Below, in pieces: positions 45,778-56,457 of a DNA stretch of 64,000 nt. The stretch is from contig CP075492.1 of the NCBI GenBank assembly GCA_021613535.1, positions 14,818,001-14,882,000 on the forward strand. Reading direction: 5' to 3'. The notes under the pieces were generated by a model. The model was not told where the DNA came from, did not search any database, and saw only the letters and a list, made by a program, of their open reading frames with translations. The translations under genes and the position numbers were made by a program. Position 1 is the stretch's first letter; the number at the start of each line of letters is the position of its first letter. The DNA is from Adineta vaga (taxonomy: Eukaryota; Rotifera).

Positions 45778-46585
45778 TTAATTCCAGGTATATACATTAA
45801 GACGAAAGCTGTAAGGATAAGAGCAGCAAACTAGATGGCACAATAGATCACAATCATAAATAGATGGGGAAATATTAAACCACCACCGAAAAAAAAATGT
45901 TATCAAGGCTGGCCAAAACCCAAGATGAAAACTTAGACGATCCCACTTAGTGTCTTTTTCTTCATGTATGTTCACTGGACGTTGCAATGTTAGTTGGCTT
46001 CTTCTCACATAACGCAATTACTTTGACAACGAAAATCCAAAACAAAATTGACATATGATACAAATATATAATTAAATATTCGATATTCAAATGCAATATA
46101 ACAATTCCATGCAGTTGCATATTCTGCTGACATACAAGATGATTGAATATAACAATACCAATAAACACCATGACCATATATTGGAAGAAAATAAACGATC
46201 AAATCGTAGAGATCAAATTTTAATTTATTAAACAAATATTGATGAGCGACACTCATGATGCAATAATGACGTTCAATATTATGAGACATAACCCATTCAT
46301 ATAGATAACTTTGATAACAAGATTTTTATGAACAATTAAATATTTGTATAGATATTTTTGACCAGATAATACTCATCGAAGAAGTGCAATTTCTACAGTT
46401 GAATAAAATAATCGATATTGATAAAAATTCCATAGACGTTGAAGAATTTGACGTACTAGAATTTCTAAAATCATAATTCAATATGGTTGAATACTCATAT
46501 GTTCTTGTGGAAGAGTATATAACAATGGATTGGCATTTTGATGAATAATTGGAATTGGACCAGTATGAACATTTGAATGAGTCAT
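45778..46585 (-). pseudogene. Decayed membrane-protein gene
   Basis: Starting at ATG 46585, the frame reads as protein (GPIPIIHQNANPLLYTLPQE) but meets TGA at 46478-46480 and TGA at 46373-46375, both plausible Trp-to-stop changes. It then shifts frame near 46320-46340 into a stretch with MSHNIERHYCIMSVAHQYL and an aromatic membrane-like segment (YFLPIYGHGVYWYCYI). A last piece, near 45900-46017, has KWDRLSFHLGFWPALITFFF. Several hydrophobic segments suggest a multi-pass membrane protein. The family is not recognised. Several independent lesions make a pseudogene the likely call. Confidence 0.5.
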
Positions 46586-46811
46586 TTTCTTTTCTATCAT
46601 ACATAAAACGTGAAAAGTGTTATTTATTTTGATGGAAAGAAAAAAAGCTTCGCTTAAGAGATAATAATCGATGTGTCACACTATTTTGACTTAAAAAGAA
46701 AATCAAGGATACGTCAGAATAATTATCTAGTCAATTCTCAACAGACTTGATGAAACGTTAGCTTAATTGTATGCTTAGAGTGTACATAAATCTCTTTCAA
46801 TAGAGTATTTA

Positions 46812-47875
46812 TTAGTTTCTTCGACGACATTGACTGAATAATTGTTCACGAAACATTTTACTTGTCAATGTAAAGACGAAAAATGTTGCATTATGCCCGG
46901 TGGCTGAGATAACTCCAACGAGAGCGCCAAATAATCCATCTCGTGCTAATTGTAAACTAGTTTTAGACTGGTTTACTGTTAAAGTCGTATACAATTGCAT
47001 GATTGCGTATGCAGTTGTTGTCGATCCCACGACTAAACATTGAATAAAAACCATACGAAGAAGATTTCTATCATTCCTAGAACTTTGGTTTGCTTGACTG
47101 GCTTGATTTGTCGTTGGTTTTACTCGTCGTTTGCGAATGTGTCGAATTGTTAATAGAGAAAAAGCAAGCATTAATAAAGGTGGACCTGTTCCATAAGTAA
47201 TTAAATGCCATATACCAAGAAAGATTCCATAAACATTATTTCCAACCGCACAAGTTCGACGTGGCAGAAGTATTTCATAAAAGAATGGTACATGTAAATA
47301 GGCTAGATGAACGAAGACAAATGTCAATGGAATTGCACGAAAAGCAACTTTATAACTGCTCCATCCTCGTACATTTGCATTTGATGAACTGTGAAGAAAT
47401 CTATGTAGAAATTAATAATTAAAGGTTTTATTACTGAAATAAATTGATTTACCGATCACAACACGGAAGAACAAGAAACCAGATTGTCAATGCTCTATGA
47501 ATATATAGAATAGAAATTAAACTTTTTCTTCTACGACTAATTGTCTTACCGCCATGCGTATGTGAAAAAGTATTTTATTTTGCAAATTTCAGATATAGCA
47601 ACAGTTGGATCAATATTATAAGCTTGAAGAGTTCGAAATGGAGTATTGATGATAGTATAGATAAGCGCAGCTACAGATGATGATAAGAAGTACATACAGC
47701 ATGGATTTTTTCGTAGTGTTGTTCGTGTAAAAACATAAATATTTAAAATATTGCTTATAACTCCAACGAATGAAGTTATCGGAAGTATCCATTTAGTTAA
47801 TATACTAAGAAATGAATTGATTGTATGAAGTTCAGTCTGAATAGAAGATGAAGATGTTACATTTGATGATGACAT
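46812..47875 (-). CDS. Rhodopsin-like GPCR, bdelloid-type
   Basis: Exons 47875-47550, 47494-47453 (42 bp) and 47400-46812 give 318 aa, with introns of 55 and 52 bp. Seven hydrophobic helices are visible. TM1 has the GVISNILNIYVF asparagine; TM3 ends in PCCDRF, a DR variant of the DRY motif split by the second intron; Cys before TM3 (EICKIKYF) and in ECL2 (RRTCAVG) can form the usual disulphide; and TM5-TM6 are linked by a basic loop (IRHIRKRRVK). It has the short-loop style of orphan peptide-receptor-like GPCRs. The ligand is unknown. The receptor at 52672-53822 has the same exon layout. ATG 47875 was chosen over 47923 because the longer form adds a basic N-terminus. Confidence 0.8.
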
Positions 47876-48276
47876 TTTAGTTGTGAAGGAATATTTTTTT
47901 TTTCTGAAACTGTGTTGTTTCAAGAATCAACTTTCGCCATATTTGAACTCATAATATACTTTTCGAATAATAACAAAGTATGTTCTTCCTGAAATACATT
48001 TCCGATTATCCATTCTCTGATTTCATCATCGGAGATGGAGTTTTGTCTACTCATTATTCTGATTCAATCAACACAATCACCCATATTTACATCAAACTAA
48101 TCAACAACTATAAATACAAATCCTCTATTCTTCTAGGATAATGAAGATCGAATTGTTTTAAATGAACAAGATATTCACTCATCATATTGAGAAAGAGATC
48201 TTATCTGTATTTTATAAGATGCTTGCATCAGAATATTTATTAAGAACTAAAAAGAAAAAGATACACAACACAATAT
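47876..48276. other. Intergenic stretch, no gene seen
   Basis: About 400 bp between two GPCR genes on the same strand. No frame or repeat was recognised. Confidence 0.45.
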
Positions 48277-49327
48277 TTATGAATTACGTATTGTTTCATT
48301 GTTAAAGACGCGTCGTTTTCGCCAACGAATTTCATTTTTTAGTTCTGGAATAGCGAAATAAGATACAACAGGAGAGAAAAGTACAGCAATATAAATCAAA
48401 CCAATCAAAGTCCATGTTGCTTGAATTTCATTTAAAATTGAATTGAATTGTACCATATTGACTATATTAATAATACTAATCGGTACCCATGATATGTATA
48501 ATGCTCCCGTTATTGATAACAATTGAAAAATCATCTTTTTACTTTTACTCCAAGTATTTTTTTGCATCATTCGTTTTTTCTGATGAATAACTCGAACAAG
48601 AACAGCAAAATTGAAAATAATCATAATTAAAACTGGAATAAGAATAGCATAAACCCATGTAAATGTGCCAATAATTGGTTGTAATAAATAACATGCACTA
48701 CCACATGACCAAGCATTATAGACGAAATTTGTTTGACATGGATAGAAATTTGTGAAAAGAATCACATAGAGCAATGGAACAAGAAAGAAACATATAAGTG
48801 GTAAATAATGCAAAATAATTTTATATCTATACGGGAAAAGAAAGATGTAGTAATTGATCAAAAGATAACGATGAACTTTACTTGTGTAAGAATTGATGAT
48901 GAAAGATGAGTAGATAACGTTCGAATGAGAGAAAAGCATTCATTTGAATTGAGATTGCATTGAGAGAACCAGCAGTGATGAACCAAATCTTGCAAAAGAT
49001 ATCGGAACTAATGGCGACTTCACCACGATAGAGATATATCATCGTCACAGGAAGATCCGTGATTGCCTTTATGAAATAGAGAAAAAGAGTAAGAAAATAT
49101 TTTTCATAGAATAAATGTCTTACTTGGATAAAATAGATGAGAAAAATACAAATGATAACATGATTATTGAGTCGATTTCGTATTTTTTTATTACGTATGA
49201 TATGGGAAAGAAGAAAACATGAGAAAATAATTGATGGAATAAAAAGACTGATCAAAAATGAAAATGTTATTTTTTGATTAAGTCGAATGTTGAGCAAAGA
49301 TTCTTCATTTGAATACGATGAATTCAT
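48277..49327 (-). CDS. Rhodopsin-like GPCR with ERY motif
   Basis: Exons 49327-49124, 49066-48882 and 48826-48277 join in phase to 312 aa; introns are 57 and 55 bp. The first intron is a multiple of three without stops, so it could be mistaken for coding, but removing it gives a proper TM2 (IYFIQAITDLPVTMIYLY). TM3 ends with SFERYLLI, a good E/DRY motif. ECL2 has two cysteines (NAWSCGSACYL), TM5 is PVLIMIIFNF, TM6 has SWVPISI, and TM7 ends PVVSYFAIPEL in place of NPxxY. It is distinct from the other GPCRs of the window in motif set and intron positions. The ligand is unknown. Confidence 0.8.
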
Positions 49328-50765
49328 CTTTCTATTTTCTGTTAAACGAATGGCTAAATGCGCAGTAAAAGATGTGCACTTTTATACTGATAAGTACGGA
49401 TATAATCAAAAAGTTTTATGTAATTTGTTGATTAGTTAGTACTTTGAAATATAAAGAAACTGAAGAGATAATTCACTCATTGACAAGCTTTCATTTCTTT
49501 TGATAATCTCATCATGTACCATTTTTTTTTAAAACATCCTCTTTAATGCCTTAAAGGCTTTCTACTGAATCAACACAATTAAAAGATTATGAGTACTTAG
49601 ATAATTAATTCTTTCAGGACTGCTGACGTACATGTGCTTCCTGCCATTTTTTTCCATAAAACTATAAGCTTACCGTGCGGCTTATTTTAGTTTTGTATAC
49701 TTCAGTTTCAGTTTAAAAAGGGCACTAGGCAGCAATATGCTGATTTTGTTATAACATTATTCAGTTGTCATATACGTTATTGTGAGGTATAGAAGAATGT
49801 CTTTTCACGTTCTTGCACACAAAATTCGTTTATTGTTACCAATAGTGAGATATTTATATATGACAGTCAAGACACAAAAGATAGATCACACATGATCCAT
49901 ATATAGAGGAGGCATGAATGTGCTGGAAGCGACACACATGAAAGAACGAAACAGCTTAAAATATATCATAGGTAAAACAGAAAGTAAGAAGCCTTGATTT
50001 CTTTCAAAATCGAAGCGATTCTCAAGGTTTAATTCTGAAGAAAAACATCAATCGAAGAGTAAGAGAAGAGAAGCTATAGATTCAAATATGCTTTTTAATG
50101 ATATTTTATCTATAGTTGTTAAGATCAATATTGAATGACACATCAGAATAATTGTACAATGAAAAAAAATCAATTAGATATTAAACGAGATATACATACT
50201 GTTTTATGGTATTTCTTTTCCTTCCTCTCTTTCTCACATACTGGGTTTTACGTATATGTGTAATTATGTCTATGTTGTGAAATACTATGTTTATGTTGTG
50301 ACATACTATGTTTATGTTGTGAAATACTATGTTTATGTTGTGAATGAGTTATTTTCTGCCTCTATATCGAGAGGATATTTTGGATAGAAGAATCATTTCA
50401 TGTCACTTGTGATTCATCGTTTAGTAGAACAAAATAACGCTAAATGTCAAATTACAAAGACGTATATATACTCTTATGTGTTAATTCAGAAAAAACGAAA
50501 AGTATTCAAAAGCAACGGCACATATTTCGATTGATCAAATTACTTCAGTAATTCTTATAGAAACATTACATTGCATATAGAAAGAAAGAAAAAAGACATC
50601 AACAGAACGAAAAAAACAAGCAACTACATATATACTTCATCGCTATTATCAAAAAAACACACTCAAAGAAGTGTAATGCTGATCGTTATAGAAAGTAAAA
50701 ACCTTTTTTTTTTGAAAAAAAATATGAAGCTATAATGTACTTCATCATAATCATTTTAGATCTAA
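49328..50765. other. Intergenic stretch with a 22-bp tandem repeat
   Basis: About 1.4 kb between divergent genes. Apart from the tandem repeat at 50265-50344 I see only AT-rich DNA with homopolymer runs. Confidence 0.5.
50265..50344. repeat. 22-bp tandem repeat, about 3.6 copies
   Basis: The unit ATACTATGTTTATGTTGTGA plus two bases recurs nearly exactly from about 50265 to 50344; the first copy has TATGTCTATGTTGTGA and one copy has GTGACA in place of GTGAAA. It is a minisatellite about 420 bp upstream of the gene at 50766. Confidence 0.85.
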
Positions 50766-52310
50766 ATGACAATGGAATCTGATACTAAAATCACCGATAA
50801 TGAAAATATTATTAAAGTAGAAGATGATTCTCCATTGAAAGGAATTCGTTGTGGTGCAGTTGTACGACCTGAACCATTATTTCATCGTCGAACTCGAATA
50901 ATTATCGATACACATTTGAATAATGAACATAATTTATTACGAAATGGTTTAGAAGAAATTGAATTCGAACATATAAAATTAATTTCATTGGATAAATTAT
51001 TTAATAATAAAAATGAAATCTTTCTTGGATTTGGTTTACCCAATGTTTATTTAACAATTCCCAATGAACAATTCGATGGTTATGTGAAATTTGCTGCTTT
51101 TATGTTTTGGCGTCAGTTAAGTGCAGTAATCAATACCAAAGGTCGTGTTCAATCAGGTTTTCTTCTTCGATTTCGTGACCTACCTGAACATGTGTTACAA
51201 ATCATTCGTCAAGCAATGAAAGATCATTCAAATCAACGACATGTTTCATGTGCATATGCAAATGCATGCGTTTTAAATTCATCTGGATTGACAAGTGGTG
51301 ATACGGATCTTCGAAATCATTTTGGTGCACGTGCTTTATTTCAACAGATTTATGAAAAAGGTTTAGAATTAAATGGTCATTCATTAAAATTTGATATTAT
51401 TCGAACAACTCCATTAACATTAGAACAACATTTTCATGAAGTTCGTAAGAAAGAATTAACAAGTATTGGTCGAACGTTTAAAAAAGTTTATAATGAATGT
51501 ACACATTCAAGTGATAAAAGTCGTGCACCATTGATTCAAGTTAATGATATACCAACGAATCCAATCATTACATCAACTAAAGATTATTTAACACGATTAG
51601 AAATCTCACATCCACGACGATTTGGTGCAGTTATCAGAAAATTGTGGGGTTCACATACTTTATTTAAAGTAATTCCAAATCGAGAAAAGATTGATATTAA
51701 TAATTATTTACCAGATAATCTTCGTGCTTTTCCATTAAAAAATCCCGATTTATTTACACGCGTTAAACAGTACATTCTTTTTTCGCGACCAGTTGTTTTA
51801 ACTATTCGAAAACAATTGGCATCACTTTGGGATGATCATGGAGAATTTTCTTCGTCATCATTAGCATCAATGATGAGTATTAATACAAAAACTGACGCAC
51901 ATGTTTATAATATTGTCATTACTGGACATCATGTGATTGGTATGCATAATAATCCGTTTTTAAACTCAAAATTAGTCGATTGGGTTCTATCGAAACATGT
52001 TCTCATTTCTGGTTATGATGATGATGTACGTTTTGCTGGAGAAGCTTGGATGGAACATCGAGCAGATGGTGTAATCTTTCATTTAACGAATAATTCGGGT
52101 ACTTATAAACCCAATAATGAACAATTAGCTAAAACAGCACAGTTTTTATCCGATGCTGTTCCGGGATTGAATGTAGAAGTTCATTCAAATGATACTCCTT
52201 CGCCATTAGCTCAATCGAAGGAAAAAAAAGAAGGAAAGTTATTGACATGGAAAAATCTTCTGATTATTATCGTTGCATTTGCTATTTGGTTATGTTTTAT
52301 GATATTTTAA
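50766..52310 (+). CDS. Tail-anchored orphan protein (514 aa)
   Basis: An intronless frame of 514 aa. The last 25 residues are a basic patch followed by a hydrophobic helix (NLLIIIVAFAIWLCFMIF) ending at the C-terminus, the pattern of a tail-anchored protein of the ER or outer mitochondrial membrane. The soluble part has FLGFGLPNVYLTIP, a conserved-looking HVSCAYANACVLNSSGLTSG block (about 158-177), ISHPRRFGAVIRKLWG, and VITGHHVIGMHNNPF with a nearby SGYDDDVRF. The mix of Cys, His and Asp in these blocks could be an active site, but I cannot name the family. The absence of introns hints at a foreign or retroposed origin. Confidence 0.75.
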   Translation: MTMESDTKITDNENIIKVEDDSPLKGIRCGAVVRPEPLFHRRTRIIIDTHLNNEHNLLRNGLEEIEFEHIKLISLDKLFNNKNEIFLGFGLPNVYLTIPNEQFDGYVKFAAFMFWRQLSAVINTKGRVQSGFLLRFRDLPEHVLQIIRQAMKDHSNQRHVSCAYANACVLNSSGLTSGDTDLRNHFGARALFQQIYEKGLELNGHSLKFDIIRTTPLTLEQHFHEVRKKELTSIGRTFKKVYNECTHSSDKSRAPLIQVNDIPTNPIITSTKDYLTRLEISHPRRFGAVIRKLWGSHTLFKVIPNREKIDINNYLPDNLRAFPLKNPDLFTRVKQYILFSRPVVLTIRKQLASLWDDHGEFSSSSLASMMSINTKTDAHVYNIVITGHHVIGMHNNPFLNSKLVDWVLSKHVLISGYDDDVRFAGEAWMEHRADGVIFHLTNNSGTYKPNNEQLAKTAQFLSDAVPGLNVEVHSNDTPSPLAQSKEKKEGKLLTWKNLLIIIVAFAIWLCFMIF

Positions 52311-52671
52311 TTTGACAACAAAAAAAATGACAATGAAACACACTGTTTTGTAGTTTGTAATAATAATTTTTGTCCATCACCTTTAATAAATAGCGAACTT
52401 TTTTAGTTAAGTCAGGCTAAAAAAAGGACTCTTTTTAGAAGAAAAAAACGAGTATACATATTTATAGAATAATTAAATGAAGATATACGTGCCGATGACT
52501 TTGATTATTTGATGAAGACAAACATCAATTAGTAACTTGACGGGTGAACAAAAGAAAAAAAACATTAACAAAAGTGCAAAAGTAATCAATAAAACTCGTC
52601 TTTTTTTTGCCTATATGAAACTAACTATTCACACAACACGAATGATGACAGCAGTAAATCTTCATATATTG
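52311..52671. other. Intergenic stretch, no gene seen
   Basis: About 360 bp between convergent genes. AATAAA-like signals near 52385 and 52589 fit polyadenylation of the plus-strand and minus-strand genes. Confidence 0.4.
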
Positions 52672-53822
52672 TCAATTCAGTCCGCGACAACGATGGAATA
52701 GCTGCATAAGTTCACGGCGAAATAATTGACTAGACCAGGTAAAAATATAAAAACTTGTACATGCACCCGTCAGAGATATAACACTTGCTGCGATCGTGAA
52801 AAAATTATCTTTGGCAGTTTGAAGTGTGTCGGCGACGTTATTGTACTTGGTGGAAGTGTATATCCAAGAGATTGAAACAGGAGTTGACATGATAGTTAAA
52901 TAAAAACATTGACGAAGCATCATTCTAATCAATTGTTGATCAGTAGACTTCAGACGTTTCGATTGTGGCTCGATGGGTGATGGATTAAGTTGAGTTTCAA
53001 TCAAACTTTGCTGATGCGCAATTCGTCTCCTTGATTGACGAACATGTCGAATGGTAAGTGATCCAAAAGTTAACATAATGAATGATGGACCCCAGCTGAA
53101 TATTATCAAATTCCAAATGCCATAAAACGTTGGATAGCTGCCTTGATTTGCAGGACATCTAACACGTCCTGATATGATATTTTTGAATTCGATGGGTACA
53201 TAAATATAACCGAGAACGATAAATGGAATGATCAAAACACATATACGAGTGGCAATACGAGTATTACTCCATGCGCGTAGAGTGACTGATCGTGAACTGC
53301 ACAAATATCTTTAATAAAGCGAAATATTTCGTGAATATATATTTATTTAAAATGTACTGCTACGTTTTGTATGTTCAACAAAAATATTTCTAGTTCGGTT
53401 ACTACTTACCGATCAACAGAAGCAAGAGCGATATACCATGGTACTTGAGCTCTACGAGAAAAAAAAGAATATAGAATGAATACATCTTCTAAAAACTCTA
53501 CTAAATACTTTGTCCAGAAGAGAATAAGTGTAAGGATTTTGCATGACAGAAGTGAATAGGAAAAGATATCGATATTATAAACACTTTGAAACAAACGTAA
53601 AAGAGTGTTTACATAAGTAACAATAAAGCCAACTATGGTAGATGCCAGAAGATAACGTGTACAAGAACATGAAAATAATGCAGGACGTGTAAACACGTAC
53701 ATATTCAATGAATGACCGATAGTTCCAAGAAAAATCAACGAAAATGACCAACACTGATTGAAAATAACATTCGCATAGTTGATAGAATTAATATCAGCAA
53801 TACTGATGTTTGTTGACGACAT
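52672..53822 (-). CDS. Rhodopsin-like GPCR, paralogue of the 46812 receptor
   Basis: Exons 53822-53509, 53451-53410 (42 bp) and 53308-52672 give 330 aa, with introns of 57 and 101 bp. The exon layout matches the receptor at 46812-47875, including the 42-bp middle exon and phase-2 junctions. TM1 has GTIGHSLNMYVF, TM3 ends in ALASVDRYL (a DRY variant split by the intron), ECL2 has GRVRCPAN, and the third loop is long and basic with LTIRHVRQSRRR. TM7 ends FYIFTWSSQLFRREL in place of the usual NPxxY-FR. The first intron is in-frame without stops, so an unspliced reading gives an unnatural insert in TM3. The ligand is unknown. Confidence 0.8.
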
Positions 53823-54150
53823 TTCTTGTTTAATAGTGGATTTCTTTTTTTCTGTGAATTTTTATATAAAATTTTTAATTACATGTTTTGCATTAATTTA
53901 TGCTTTTTTTCCTCATATCACGTTCGGAAAGAAAACAGATTCCATTAAATTTAGTTGTTCTTTATTATTTTCCTTATTTTTTCTTCCTTCTCTATAGTCT
54001 TTCAACTGTAAACTTGTAACGACATCACTCGATGTGCAATAAATAGAAATATGATAAGTAGATCTCATTTTTTCATTAGAGAAATTCACTGCTAGAGTTT
54101 TCGACTAACGAAAAATGTAAGCAAGAAAAATCAGAATATTGTCTTATGCT
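53823..54150. other. Intergenic stretch, no gene seen
   Basis: About 330 bp of AT-rich DNA upstream of the GPCR gene. The T-rich tract and CT runs near 53970 have no recognisable function. Confidence 0.4.
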
Positions 54151-54339
54151 GTAACCCTATGCAATTACAACATGACTCAATGTTGCATCATCCTCATTTG
54201 CCTCTCTTCGTTTTTTCTGTCATATACTTATTATAGAAAAATACGAAAAAAACAATAATTTCGCTACTGCAGGGAATTGAACCCTGGTCTTCGGTTAGAC
54301 AAACCGTTATACTACCACTGTACTACAGTAGCTTGTTTA
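54151..54339. repeat. 189-bp duplicated block carrying tRNA-Asp, copy 1
   Basis: Matches 56458-56646 at about 185 of 189 positions, same orientation, starting GTAACCCTATGCAATTAC and ending AGCTTGTTTA. About 110 bp of non-tRNA sequence is conserved on the 3' side of the tRNA gene, so it is a recent segmental duplication and not only tRNA similarity. Confidence 0.9.
54262..54332 (-). tRNA. tRNA-Asp (GTC)
   Basis: The transcript starts GCTACTG, and its 7-bp acceptor pairs fully with CAGTAGC. The D arm is GTAC/GTAT with loop AGTGGTA. The anticodon loop TTGTCTA gives GTC. The T arm CAGGG/CCCTG has loop TTCAATT, and the discriminator base is G, as expected for Asp. GGTTCAATTCC is a good internal B box. 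One mismatch (A-A) sits at the base of the anticodon stem. No intron and no encoded CCA are present. Confidence 0.88.
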
Positions 54340-55172
54340 CCATCACTTGCAATCATTGAAATCAATAATGAGCAAATATAACAGCTCTTTTCTTGGAAAA
54401 ATTCGACAGTATACATATAATCAAAGTAGTAAGTGTTTTTTTTCTTGGTTATGTTTTTCAAATCATCATCAACGATCATATCATAAAAGATAAAATGGAT
54501 TGAGAACATATTCATACATTGTATCACACAATATATAATGAATTCTTTATCTCTACCTTCAGCGATAACCTCAGTATAATATACTATTATCGAACATATA
54601 GATAAATTAAACAAAGAAGTCATTCACTACAGCAATAAAAGCAAGCAAAAATATGAATGAAACAGTTTCATGTGTTGAAATGGGTGCATTTTATTTTTGT
54701 TTTTCTTCTTATTCGAATTACTAAAAACATTAATAATGATACGCGTTTTAACATATTGGTTTTTTTTCTCGTTTCGTAGTTGTATGTTTTATTATACGAC
54801 ATAGTTTTATATTTCTGCTGGCGATGTAATTACGTAAAATGTCATTTTCGCACCTCTTCATTTCATCTCTCTTTATTCTTCCTATCATTTTTGAAATCTA
54901 TTAAAATAAGCAATTTATATGTGGTCACACAATATTTAACCATAAGAAAAATAATATATATTCTAACCATAATGTTGCTCTATGTTCCAGTTAAATAACA
55001 GAGCATGACTTTACGTGGTTTCTCTCTCTCTCTCTTATATATACAGATGCGCAATCACATATATTATTAATTTTAAATTGCACAAGCATTCATCAACGAT
55101 TATACATCGAAACAACAATCCTATAACAGAATATATCTTATTCACTTATTCATAGACGTATTATAAACGAAA
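54340..55172. other. Intergenic stretch, no gene seen
   Basis: About 830 bp between the first tRNA copy and the Met/Gly-repeat gene. It has a (TC)n run near 55022 followed by a TATATATA tract at about 55038, which may be the promoter of the next gene. Confidence 0.45.
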
Positions 55173-55961
55173 ATGTCTCGAGCAGCTGTCAATAAACCTG
55201 AAAGATTGAGAAAATCTCAAGTTAATAGTCGTGAAGCAGCCAGACGACCTCAATATGGTGCTATGCAAGGTGGCATGGGTGCTGGATATAGAGCTCCTGC
55301 AGTAGGTATGGCACCGGGTTATAGAGCTCCTGCAGTAGGTATGGCACCTGGCTATAGAGCTCCTGCAGTAGGTATGGCACCCGGATATGGAGCTTCCGCA
55401 CCGGCTATGAGACCTGGATATCGAGCTCCTGGAGCAGGTTTAGGACTTGGATACGGATCTTCTGGAGGACTTGGCTATCAACCTACAATGAACATTTATG
55501 TTCCATTGTCACGAGAATTCGAAACGGCTTATCAACAATTTATGAGTGGTGGCATGGGAGGCTCACCGATGGGCGGAATATCCATGGGTGGAATGCCTAT
55601 GGGTGGGATGTCGATGGGAGGCATGCCTATGGGTGGTTCACCTATGAGTGGAATGTCGATGGGAAGACTGCCTATGGGAGGAATGCCTATGGGTGGTTCA
55701 CCTATGAGTGGAATGTCGATGGGTAGACTGCCTATGGGAGGAATGCCTATGGGTGGAATGCCTATGGGTGGAATGTCTATGGGTGGAATGCCTATGGGTG
55801 GAATGTCTATGGGTGGAATGCCTATGGGTGGAATGCCTATGGGTGGAATGCCTATGGGAGGTTCATCTATGGGTGGAATGCCTATGGGTAGCTCACCTAT
55901 GGGTGGCTATGGAGGAGGTATACAAGGTGTTCCAATTGGATTTGGCGTTACATCAAGTTAG
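55173..55961 (+). CDS. Met/Gly-rich repeat protein
   Basis: An intronless frame of 262 aa. Residues 1-30 are basic (RLRKSQVNSREAARR). Residues about 36-90 hold four to five copies of a decapeptide-like unit, YRAPAVGMAPG. A short non-repetitive segment follows (MNIYVPLSREFETAYQQFMSG). Residues about 125-245 are tandem MGGMP/MGGMS pentapeptides with occasional SP, RLP and SS variants. No signal peptide or membrane helix. Such Met/Gly repeats suggest a structural, phase-separating or metal-binding role, none of which is proven. The 15-bp DNA units are nearly identical, so copy number probably varies between alleles. Confidence 0.7.
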   Translation: MSRAAVNKPERLRKSQVNSREAARRPQYGAMQGGMGAGYRAPAVGMAPGYRAPAVGMAPGYRAPAVGMAPGYGASAPAMRPGYRAPGAGLGLGYGSSGGLGYQPTMNIYVPLSREFETAYQQFMSGGMGGSPMGGISMGGMPMGGMSMGGMPMGGSPMSGMSMGRLPMGGMPMGGSPMSGMSMGRLPMGGMPMGGMPMGGMSMGGMPMGGMSMGGMPMGGMPMGGMPMGGSSMGGMPMGSSPMGGYGGGIQGVPIGFGVTSS

Positions 55962-56457
55962 ACACATTATAAGCAACTGCATAAACCAAAAATGATAATC
56001 GCTTAATATGATCGTCATTTCTTTTTAAAACAGGCGAAGACATTAATATGCACAGTCTGTGTACTTTTCTTTATTTAGTAATATTATTATAATAAAATAA
56101 GAGTGAGGATGTGGGTATTTATTGTTTCTAACACACACATCCTCAAAATGGTGTATATCACTTTTATACTCATTTCTAATAGAAGAACATCTCATTGGAA
56201 TTTGATATTAATGATTTCTATCCTTCTAAATCGTTTTATGATTCAAGTCCAACACTCTTGAATTTTAATCATCTTTTCCCTTCCCTTCTTACGTTAAATT
56301 TCTTTTACTCAAAATATTTGACCAAATACAATAAAAGTTGGTCGAATCTTATTGCAAGTTCATAATAAATCGATACTCTTCGACATCTTACTAGCTAAGT
56401 TGAATCTTAATTTCATAGTTATTAGAAAAGTGATGGCAAAGTATTTTTTTTCTTTTC
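55962..56457. other. Intergenic stretch with one telomere-like hairpin
   Basis: About 500 bp after the repeat protein. It contains polyadenylation-like AATAAAA at about 56092 and the G/C hairpin at 56101-56147. No coding frame is seen. Confidence 0.45.
56101..56147. repeat. Telomere-like G-rich/C-rich hairpin
   Basis: GAGTGAGGATGTGGGTAT at 56101 faces ACACACACATCCTCA at about 56131, with about 12 bases between. It is a clear small member of the group. Confidence 0.6.

Noticed and set aside
55708-55995. A 95-codon Trp/Val/Glu/Cys/Leu repeat frame overlapping the Met/Gly-repeat gene
   Set aside because: It is the +1 reading of the same 15-bp repeats, with no independent start context or non-repeat domain.
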